Assembly (NCBI GenBank): GCA_947359465.1 | Contig: OX375873.1 | Span: 76,572,278-76,636,277, forward strand | From: Metellina segmentata | Taxonomy: Eukaryota; Arthropoda; Arachnida; Araneae; Tetragnathidae | DNA length: 64,000 nucleotides | Direction of reading: 5' to 3' | In this document: positions 13,301-25,300 of the stretch, piece by piece | Numbering within the stretch: position 1 is the stretch's first letter | How the letters are laid out: every line of letters starts with the position of its first letter | Position numbers and translations under genes: made by a program | Notes under the pieces: generated by a model | What the model saw: the letters and a program-made list of their open reading frames with translations, nothing else | Database searches by the model: none | What the model was told of the DNA's origin: nothing

Positions 13301-16300
13301 CACTCCCTTCTACTGGTGTAAAGGATTCACACACGGAATGGCGTTTTAAGATTTCTTTTAGGTCGAAGGATCAATCACGTATTTCTTTGCTGTGACAGAA
13401 ACTGTTGAAGAGTCACTTGCGAACGAAACCTTGGATAAAGGATTAAGACTTGAAAAATGTTTCAATAAAAACCCGATTAAAATGAAGGTCCAAACTAAAA
13501 GCAGGTTGTGCTAAAATCTTTAAAAATGCCCTCAATATCTTAAAAATGACATCAAAATAAGTTGATACAACAAAATTCAACATTTGGGAAAGATCTGCAC
13601 ACTCCAGTGGTTGCCCGCACACGTTAATATATCAGGCAACGAGACTGCAGACCAACTAGCAAAAGAGGCTAGAAATCTAAACAATGAGGACAATGTGAAT
13701 GTCACCCTGCTGGACGCAAATGCCCTAGCTAACTTCAAATTGAGAGAACCTTCGATCTCAATTAAGCATCAGCTTTGTAATATCAATGAGGATAAGAGTA
13801 ATTACCAAAACCATAGCCAGGTTAAGAACAGGTCATTACAGAGAAATGAAGATTGACAGCGAGGGTAATAGATCTTACAGAAAGTGTAATAACTGCCCAG
13901 ATATGGAGTTAACACCAGCTCACATTTTCGAATGTCCAGCAATAATTGCGGATCTATTTAAAGTCGGGGTCCTTTTCTCGGAACCGAACCTGTACGAGGA
14001 CAATATAGTCGATATTGCTAGAGCTGTGATAACTGCTCATGGCATCATTTGAACAAGACTCGTCGTAGACACGACATCATCATCAACAACAAAATGGCAC
14101 AAAAAAAGTACCGTAAATGACTAAAAATACTTAAAATTCTAGTATTTCTAGAATCAGATTTCGAAAAGAATTTCTATATATGTCGGCATTGTGTAGGTCC
14201 TAATAAAATATGACCGGTCAGCAAAATCCAGTCCCTGGTAATAAGGAATTACTAACTAATTTTTTTTTATTCAATAGCAATCTTATAACAGATCAAGTTC
14301 ATCTGAAATTTGAAGTTCAAATATATGTATAGAAAAGCGTCAGACAAGGAAATTTGTGCTTTTTATAGAGCCTATTTGTCATCCATTTGGTCTGGGTTTA
14401 AAATCACATCGTAAAAGAGCATATACGTTGCTTTTTACCCTGTTAGCAGAAACTGCGTTAACTGGAAGCATCCTTACAAATAGCCGTCTGTTCCTTCCTT
14501 TCAGTAACGAAGGTTGCGCTTAAAAATGTCCGGAGCAATACGTTCTTATTAAAATTATAGTAACATTTATTTCATATTAACACATATTTAAAATTACTTA
14601 TTTTTGAAATACGAGGTAACGAACAATTTGTTCACAATGATGTGTGAAGCTAGACTGTATTTACTTACTTCACAATACAACCGAAGTATCGAATACAATA
14701 TGCTGTCTGTATGCAGAATACTGCTATAAATGATTTAATACTATTTTTAAATCACATCTGAGAAATAAATATTTTTGCTCATATTTCCGCATACTTTGGT
14801 TTCCAGTCTGTCCAAGAAATTCACATTATAATCCATGTGGAACACCATTATTTCATACTGTTTTTAAAATTGCATCAGAAAAATGAATATTTTTACTCAC
14901 ATTACCACATAATTTTGTTTCCAAAGTTTGTCCAAGCAATTCGCATTATGAACAATGTGGTACACCATGCCCAAAAACTTGTGCCAACCTAAACGATCCA
15001 CCCGGAGTTTGTGCTACAGTGTGCAATCCTAGTTGCCAGTGCGATGATGGATACATTAAGGATCAAAATCAACAATGCGTCAAACCAGAAACGTGCCCGA
15101 TGCAGGCTAAGACTCAGTCTCTAGTGCAAGGTTGTATCTATTTTTTAAACTTTTTCATTGTCAAGCTTGAAATAATACAAATGTGGATTTTATGTTATGT
15201 TGCAAAAATATTATAAAATATTTCATTGTAACACCAATGTTTCCTTATTCCGTGGCTGTGGGAGGTATCTTAACAGGTTTATAAAAAGCACAAAGTACAG
15301 AAGAAAATCGAAACACATCGAAGCCAGCGTTCGATGAAAATTAAACTTGGTAGATGCTATATCTATGAGAAAATAATCTAAATGATCACAATATCAAATT
15401 TAGAGGATCCTTTATTATTGTAGAATTATATAAGAATTTAAATAAATTAACCAGGTTAAAGTACACTCTGGTAGGGTTATACAAGCTGATATACGTGTTG
15501 GTCTGGAGTTAACTGTAGCCCTAATGTTATTCCGTGGCAAAATATGCCAATTCTTCCGCAGTTGCTGCTCTAGATGGACTTAGGAAATTCCTTACCTTTT
15601 CAATGGGATCTGTAAAACTCTCTGGACAAGGAATGGTTTCAGCATCACAAAGGCACTCCTGGAATAGGCGGGGTGTGAGACCAGGAGTCAACGTGCTGGT
15701 AAATAGCTCCTTATATATGCGACATGAAAACCAAAACAGGTTGTAGAACTTTTTTGACGTTAGCTACCTTTTTTCTCTAATTAAAGGGATCCATTGTCGC
15801 AAGTGAGGATTCCATACACCATCACATTAGTGAGGGCTTTGGTATGCAGCTCGATTGTAAGCTGAGAACTGTTATCGAACATTGCGAACATCGTTAAGCT
15901 TGAAATGACCGTGTATCATGTTTAGTGATGAATCCCGCTTCTGTGTCTTTCAGCAGGCAATCACCGAATTCAGATGTAGCGGATTCCCGGACAACTTTAC
16001 GATTCCTAGTTTAATGTCGGTGGCACACCTACGTAAACCATTACTACCAACGGCCGTCTCTAAACGTGTGACGTGGTAGCTTAAAACCACCGAGATACTT
16101 CCATCCGATACTAGAAACTGTTGTATTGCCCTTTATGTCACGTATCCAAGAAGCTATTTACCAGCCCGATTATGCTAGACAACACACGTACCTCCTCTCA
16201 ACGCAGTGCCTCCGTTGGGTTGAAGCGATTCTTTGGGTAGAGACTCCTGGATCTGCTCGCCATTTAGTGTGTGTGGAATATTCTAAATGTTGAATTGCAC

Positions 16301-19300
16301 CATTCCTGAAATATAAAAGATATAGATTAGAAACTTCAAAATGCTTGGAAAATTTGATTAAAGACAACATAAAAACTCGACTTGAAGCCATGGAATTGGT
16401 AGGTATTTTGGCATGTATTTGCCATCAGAAGGGGCCATATGACTTAAGTATTTAGGATATTGATGGTGTAATTTTACAATAATAAAGATTTATTTACAGG
16501 TATGATTGATTTATAGGTATCTAGTTTTGATATTACGATGTTTATATTTTCGTGTCCACCACACATGCTAAATATCATACCGATGGAACGTTGTGTTTGA
16601 GGGGCAGTGTTACGTTATTTGTGCTCACAGTGTGGTCTAAGTAAGTTCGTATCAATACGATATATGTTTAGCGATAACATATAACTGAAAACATTGAAAT
16701 TTTAACTTCATAAGACTTCAGCATCAATTGACTGGATAAAAAGTTTGTCGTTAAAATCTTGATACTTTCTAGGGACTTTTGCGTTTTGAGTTGAGTATTC
16801 CAAGTTGATAGCATACTTTATTGGTTTTCAAAAACATGAACTTCTGATTTTATTTTAGTGGAATTGTGAATATTGAATGAAATCTGTGAAATAATTATAT
16901 TAAAAATTTATTTCATTCATTTTATACCACATCAACGAAGTTAATGGTGCCCACTTTCTTGATAATATAATTCTGTGTTTCCAAGAATATGTTCTGACGG
17001 AGGTTGCGTCTAAACCCAAAACTGTCCTCGTGAGTTCCAGTTTCATATCCATGTGCATTTTTTCATTCGCCTCATTCAGTGACTTTAACTTTGTAAAATT
17101 ATTTCGGGCCCTTTATTATATTTTCACGTGTGATTTAATAATAAGACACAGTCACAATATAATTGAGATAATACAGAATACACACATTAATACGTTCTAT
17201 ATTCTATGCAGATTAATTTAGAAATTCCAGTGCATATATAAATAGGTAGTTAAATAACGCCTCCCTGGAACAACACTAGGGAATGTTGGCATAGGTCTAA
17301 GATCAATCTCGATGGAAAGATCTGAGGATTAAAACTCGTAAATTTGAACTACAATCAGATGATGAGGTCAATTCCTGAGCTGAAGCCAAAACCTTCACGA
17401 TTACACAAACACCAACATGGGGATATTAGGGGCCATGTCAGATTTAACGTGCACCAGCTTCGACGTATACGATGTTCTTTGGTTAAATCGAGTTTAAACT
17501 CGTGAACCTGTTATTAATCCTACACTCTTACAAACGAGCTATCGTGACCCTAATGTATATATTGGAATTCTAAATTATGTTTTATGGAATAGAGATTTCG
17601 GTACATCGGATGTGGACGTGATAAAACTGTATTTAAATGTTGCTGAGATAATCCCAAACGGACCGTTCGGCCAAAACCTCGTTTAAATTCGCGAATTTAA
17701 AATATTCACTTTCCTTTGGATTCTTCAATTGCCCCCAAGAGACAGTTACTTGAAGAGGGTATCAGCGAGCGTGCCCTTAAAATCATCCGGAGGGGAGAAT
17801 GTCTTCCAGATAGATACGCTAAGATTTACTACTGGCGTTTATTGGAAGACCTGAAAAATATGTTGATTCCTGATTACAAGCTGTTCCTATGGACGCTACA
17901 GTCAAAATGAAACCCCAATTTTCTGCGTATTTGTAAAGTTTATCCAAAAAATATTGTCTGTAAGAGCGGATTAGGACCCCAATGTGTTGATAACCCTGAA
18001 CCAGTTCGGAAACATTTGTTTCTATTGTACCGAAGTTTGGGTTTTAAGGTATTATGACTTATAGAAACGATGTACAATCACGTTGTTCCCTTCCTCATTA
18101 ATAGTCCAATCAGTAATTTTTATCAGATTAACCATAGTTGTGTGTCGTAATAACCAGTAGAAGCACGTCTTTAATGAAATGTGTAAAATCACAGAATTCT
18201 ATTCAAATTTATTTCACTCATTTTAAAACACACCAGTAAAGTGAAAATTTTTACTTACTTTACAATAAAATTCTGTTTTTATCAAAGGTTGTCCAAGAAA
18301 CGAACACTATGAGTCGTGTGCAACAGCGTGCCCTGTGACATGCGACAACTATGGGACACCACCTGAAACTTGTTCTGTCGATTGTGTTTCTGGTTGTACA
18401 TGCGATTCTGGATACGTTCGACAGACTTCAGATGGAGAATGTATCATTCCAGATATGTGTCCGGGATTCCCTCCTGGTTTGTGTATATTCATGTTAATTT
18501 TAACTGTCAAACGTAAAATCCATTTAACTGATTTTTTAGTGTTTCGTGATATTTAAACTGAGTGACACACAAATTGAAAATCATCGAGCTTTCGAGAGAC
18601 CGAATTGAGCCGACCAAATTACTTTAATGTGATAAGTTAAAAAAATACGGGATTTATTGATAAAAATATTCGGGATTGCGTTCCTCTCTGAATGAACATT
18701 ATACACAATTGCATTGTTCCCTTCCTCATTAATATTCCTATCAGTATTTTTTATCAGATTAACTATAGTTATATGTCATAGTATCCATTAGAAGCAAGTC
18801 TTTAATGAAATGTGTAAAATCACAGAATTCGAATCAAATTTATTTCACTCATTTTAAGACATTTCAGTAAAGTGAAAATTTTTACTTACTTTACAATATA
18901 ATTCTGTTTTTACCAAAGGTTGTCCAAGAAACGAACACTATGAGTCATGTGCAACAGCGTGCCCTGTGACATGCGACAACTATGGGACACCACCTCAAAC
19001 TTGTTCTGAAGCGTGTGTTTCTGGTTGTACATGCGATTCTGGATACGTTCGACGGACTTCAGATGGAGAATGTATCATTCCAGATATGTGTCCGGGATTC
19101 CCTCCTGGTTTGTGTATATCCATGTTAATTTTAATTGTCAAACGTAAAATCCATTTAAATGATTTTTTAGTGTTTCGTGGTGTTTAGACTGAGTGACACA
19201 CAAATTGAAAAATATCGAGCTTTTGAGAGACCGACTTGAAATGACCAAATAACTTTCATGTGATAAGTTGACAAAAAACGGGATTTATGGATTAAACTAT

Positions 19301-22300
19301 TTGGGATTGCATTCCTCTCTGAATGAACATTATACAATTTCATTGTTCCCTTCCACATTAATATTCCTACCAGCAATTTTTATGAGATTAACTATAGTTG
19401 TACGTCGTAATATTCATTAGAAGCACGTCTTTAATGAAATGTGTAAAATAACAGAACTGTTCAGCCTACATGGATGTGACGCGCAAATCCGCCAGAGGGC
19501 GATACTTTTGTTTACTTCCTCTCGGCGCTTCATGCGCATTATAGTTCCTGCTCCTGTATTGTCAACAAGCAGGACGCAAGCGCGTCTTCATTTACTCTTT
19601 TGTTATTAAATCTTGTTTTCTGTTTGTCATCACGGCGTCAGCCTGAGTTCCTTTTCCAACAACAGAAACAAGAACTCTAATCAAATTTATTTCACTTATT
19701 TTAAGACGCATCAGTAAAGTGAATATTTTTGCTTACTTTACAATATAATTCTGTTTTTACCAAAGGTTGTCCAAGAAACGAACACTATGAGTCGTGTGCA
19801 ACAGCATGTCCTGTGACATGCGACAACTATGGGACACCACCTCAAGCTTGTTCTGAAGCGTGTGTTTCTGGTTGTACATGCGATTCTGGATACGTTCGAC
19901 GGACTTCAGATGGAGAATGTATCATTCCAGATATGTGCCCGGGATTCCCTCCTGGTTTGTGTATATTCATGTTAATTTTAATTGTCAAACGTAAAATCCA
20001 TTTAAATGATTTTTTAGTGTTTCGTGGTGTTTAGACTGAGTGACATACAAATTGAAAATCATCGAGATTTCGAGAGACCGAATTGAAATGACCAAATAAC
20101 TTTCATGTGATAAGTTGACAAAAAACGGGATTTATGGATTAAACTATTTGGGATTGCATTCCTCTCTGAATGAACATTATACAATTTCTTTGTTCACTTC
20201 CACATTAATATTCCTACCAGCAATTTTTGTCAGATTAACTATAGTTGTACGTCGTAATATCCATTAGAAGCACGTCTTTAATGAAATGTGTAAAATCACA
20301 GAATTCGAATCAAATTTATTTCACTTATTTTAAGACGCATCAGTAAAGTGAATATTTTTGCTTACTTTACAATATAATTCTGTTTTTACCAAAGGTTGTC
20401 CAAGAAACGAACACTATGAGTCGTGTGCAACAGCGTGCCCTGTGACATGCGACAACTATGGGACACCACCTCAAACTTGTTCTGAAGCGTGTGTTTCTGG
20501 CTGTACATGCGATTCTGGATACGTTCGACGGACTTCAGATGGAGAATGTATCATTCCAGATATGTGTCCGGGATTCCCTCCTGGTTTGTGTATATTCATG
20601 TTAATTTTAATTGTCAAACGTAAAATCCATTTAAATGATTTTTTAGTGTTTCGTGGTGTTTAGACTGAGTGACACACAAATTGAAAATCATCGAGCTTTC
20701 GAGAGACCGAATTGAAATGACCAAATAACTTTCATGTGATAAGTTGACAAAAAACGGGATTTATGGATTAAACTATTTGGGATTGCGTTCCTCTCTGAAT
20801 GAACATTATACAATTTCTTTGTTCACTTCCACATTAATATTCCTACCAGCAATTTTTGTCAGATTAACTATAGTTGTACGTCGTAATATCCATTAGAAGC
20901 ACGTCTTTAATGAAATGTGTAAAATCACAGAATTCTAATCAAATTTATTTCACTTATTTTGAGACGCATCAGTAAAGTGAATATTTTTGCTTACTTTACA
21001 ATATAATTCTGTTTTTACCAAAGGTTGTCCAAGAAACGAACACTATGAGTCGTGTGCAACAGCGTGCCCTGTGACATGCGACAACTATGGAAGACCACCT
21101 CAACTTTGTTCTGCCGTGTGTGTTTCTGGTTGTACATGTGATTCTGGATATGTTCGACAGACTACAGAAGGAAAATGTATCATCCCAGATATGTGCCCGG
21201 GATTCCCTCCTGGTTTGTGTATATTCATGTTAATTTTAATTGTCAAACGTAAAATCCACTTAAATGACTTTATAGTGTTTCGTGATGTATAGACTGAGTG
21301 ACACACAAATTGAAAAACATCGAGCTTTCGAGAAAACGAATTGCTTTCATGTGATAAGTTGACAAAAAACGGGATTTATTAATTGAAGTATTTGGGATTG
21401 CGTTCCTCTCTGAATGAACCTTATACAATTACATTGTTCCCTTCCTCATTAATATTCTTATCAGTAATGTTTATCAGATTAACTATAGCTGTCTGTCGTA
21501 ATATCCATTAGAAGCTCTATGTAAACTGCATTACTTATTTTATTTTAATTATTGTCTATTTATTTTAAGTTTTTATAGATACAATATGTGTTTAGCAATA
21601 ATATAATATAACTAAAAACATTGAAATTTTAACTTCCCAAGACTCAGAGTATTAATTGCCTTGATAAAAATCTTAATATTTTCTCGGGACTTTTGTATTT
21701 TGATTTGATTATTCCGAGTTGAATACATTCTTCATTGAATTTTAAAAATATGAACTTCTGATTTTATGTTATATTCGATAATTGAATGAAATCTTTAAAA
21801 ATTACATCTTAATTAATTTCATTACTTTTAAACTACATCGGCGAAGTAAATGGTGCCCACTTTCTGCAAAATATAATTCTGTGTTTCGAAATTATGCCCT
21901 ATTAACCAAAATAATTTTAAGTCGTGTATAACAGCATGCCCTTTGACGTGTGACAACCACAAAGATTCATCCGATGTTTGTACTACGAATTGCCAACCTG
22001 GTTGTACATGCGCTGATGGATTCGTCCGAAATTGAGATGGACAATGCATCTCCACAGAGCATTGCTCCCTAGTTCGTATATATTCATTTACATTTAATTT
22101 TAAGTATGGTAATAACGTTTCGAAATGCTTAAATAGAGTGAAGCCCAAATTAAAGCGATAATAACGATAGACTTGGACGAATAAACTACCTTTATTTCAT
22201 TTGGATGAGATTGAATGGTTTTTTAAATCAAATTTCGTGGGGTAATCATCTGTGAACTAATACTTGCAGAATCAGCTCGAAACACTTACTTCACAGTCAA

Positions 22301-25300
22301 GTATAGTCGGTTCCTATATTTGATGATGAAGATGGTATTTGTTTTTTCGAAGCAATTGCCTTTCAGAAAAATTATTCACCAAAGAAATGGATTGTCATTA
22401 AACTTAAATTAAATGTATGAAATTTCCCTTTAAACATATGTATTTGAAGACTTTATTTCAACTTAAGGTAAACTAAACAAAGGAATGGATTTTGTTGACC
22501 TAAAAAATACCGATGTCTTTCGATTATTTCATTATTTCCTATTACAGACAAATTTCATAATCAAAAATTCTAGACCCCCAAAGTTTATTTTAGAAATTTT
22601 TTACAAAAGGTTGGAATAAGAGAGAAGTTTACGGTCTATACACCTCACTGTTGTCTGCCTAAATTATTCACTCAGAGATAGAATAGAGCTTAAAGGATTT
22701 GTTTTGCTATCACGAATAAATCACAGTTTTGTTTGACGCAAGAAACTCAAACGGAGTTACATATTCTTTGCAGCAGATACAGATGCGAATGCAGATAAAC
22801 GACAGAGACTTAGAAAAGTTTTAACAAAAAAATTAGACAGTAAACCCAGTACGGAACTAAAACATTATTCCAGTTAAAAATACATTAAATCTGTCAACAA
22901 ATGACATATTTATAAAGTTAAAAGATATAGTATTGAATTTCTATCTATATTCATTTAAGAATTTCTAGCTATATAAGTGGCCAAGTGACAGCAGAAAGAT
23001 GACATTTCAACAAATCCGGGTTCTAGTAATGATGTACTACTATGGTATTTCTTTGATTTCCTTCAGTAACAATCTGGTAACCCTTTTACTTGAAATTTCA
23101 AGTATAAGTAAATCAAACATTCCCAACATAATACAGACAAAGATAACGAAAAAAAGCCTGGAAGCCTTTTTTACGATCTTACTTGCCACAGGATCTATCG
23201 AAAGCTATAGTGGTTTGTTTTCGTGTTCTTATTTACTAGATATGACTTCTTGCAAAATCATCTCTACCAAATTAGCTCGTAAGAATCTGAAGTTTGTCCT
23301 CGGTCTGACCTTTCAGACATGACATGACCCCACTTCAACAGTTTTCTTATTGTCCTGTTCTTATTGACATTGTAGTGAAGAGTACTGTCGATAAAGTTCC
23401 TTGTATTATTTTTGTTTCAAGAGACGTATGGAAAAATGCTTTGTGTAGTAATAAATTCCTGTACCTATTCCAACTGCCAACATGCAACCCCAGATCATTT
23501 CATAGTATCATCTGTACTTGATTATTGCAAAGATGTTGCATTTACTAAATTATGATTTGGGTCTCCTCCACACAATTTCCCCCCTGCTTCTGCAAAATAA
23601 GATACATCATGGTCTAGATAATTCGAGCTTTACTAACCACTTCTTTTGTGAAAGACAATCTTTCCTATTTTTCTAAAGGATGTGCGGTTTACTTTTCTGC
23701 AATTCGGCAAGAATAACCTCTATTTCAAATTGTGTGTCGAATTGTTTCAACGCGTAAGATATTTTTAATTAATTAATTAAATTAATTTATCTCGTTCAGG
23801 CATTATGAAGACATTTAGAGCGCATATAAGAAGGTTTATCTTCCAGCGTCTTAGGATCTTTGGGTTTTCTTTAATTTATTTGGTGCTTGAATATCCTTAA
23901 CTGTGTCTTTTAAAAAGATTTTTGTAAAACATATAATTCCAGCCAATTTGGGAACTATCTAAGAACTCTTTGACACGATAAATTCTTTAGCTTAATCTAA
24001 ACTACGTAAATAGTGCTTCTGAAATTCTAAAAATCAAGGAAATTAATTTTTCTGTATTTCAAACTTAGGTTGCTTTAAGTAAACAATGAGCATTGACATC
24101 ATAAGATTTATAATTTGAAGTGACACTGACACAAGGAGAGATGCTGTTTGGAAAACTTGCCTTAAATTTACAGTAATTCTTGTAAGAAAGTTTTCCCCGA
24201 ATAATGAGATTGTCTTTGCAGATAATTGCCCATTGAATGAAGAACCGAGTAACTGTGTAAGCCGTTGCAACACCTGTAAGCAACGAGGAAACTGCAGATA
24301 TAGATGCTACAAAGGCTGCGATTGCAAGAAAGGATACTACAGAAACCCAAAAGGAAGATGCATTCCTGAAAGATTTTGCCCAGGTATGACTAAGGAAGCT
24401 TTGGGCTTTTATTTGGAAATATTCCTTAACCACTTTGTTACCTATCCCATGTGAACAAAATTAAATTACACCATTCTAGTCGTCCAAGAACCAACTCACG
24501 AAGGGAAGACAAAAATAAACATTTTATTGAAGGATGAAGTCTCGGGAAAAAAACCCCAGACCATCTATTTTATTTCGAGCACTATTCATAGTAGACCAAA
24601 TTCAAATGTATTCAATAATAACATCCTCCACAAATTCAAAACCAAAACAATTGCATCAGGACAAATTAATTTTTAATAAAATTTGGCACAAACAACAAAG
24701 TTTATAAAGGAAACACAATGTTTTGATACCATAATAAGATTCTACATAGTTAAATCAGTCTAAATATAAAATTTCATGACTTTACTATCTATATATCCCG
24801 AGATATTCAATGCTAAAGTTAGTTTCAATTAGAGGGATTATCTTCACATAAAAATACGCTATTCGTAGATCGAGATTAATTGTAGTTATCGCTACACGAA
24901 TTTTAAATTTAAACACTATTTCAAACGTATTTTTCAGCAATCAGAATTATTATATTTATTATGCAAGTGCATACGATTTAAGAATTAAATTGTTATATTT
25001 ATTATGCATATGCAAACGATTTGAGTACTATTATCCGAGGTTTGTCAGACGTTTGTTTTATAAACTTTTGGTGTCTCCCTAAAATCGCAATAATTATGAA
25101 AATTTAATGTAGAGCGAAAACTGATTATCCAACTGGGTTGGCATTTTACATGGCTATATTAAAAGTATTTCTGAATCGATTCCCATCAAAATATAATAAG
25201 GTTATAATTCATAATTTTTTCAAATTTAATTTAATAATTATTATTACATTCTCAAAACTTTTTTAAATAAAATATGAAGTGGATTTTGTTTGGGTTGTTT

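Noticed and set aside
18288..21212. CRISPR-like or other short direct-repeat array
   Set aside because: The repeat unit is about 630 bases and contains a coding exon with splice sites; there are no short repeats with spacers.
19729..21292. Three 101-codon open frames, each containing a TIL domain, as intronless genes
   Set aside because: Each begins in the upstream intron with a weak start, lacks a signal peptide and runs through a conserved donor into intron. The acceptor/donor pairs and uniform phase 1 show they are internal exons.
22999..23521. Two + strand frames of 107 and 65 codons as a gene
   Set aside because: No recognisable domain, no splice or promoter context, and composition typical of AT-rich chance frames. 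Minus-strand translations were no better.
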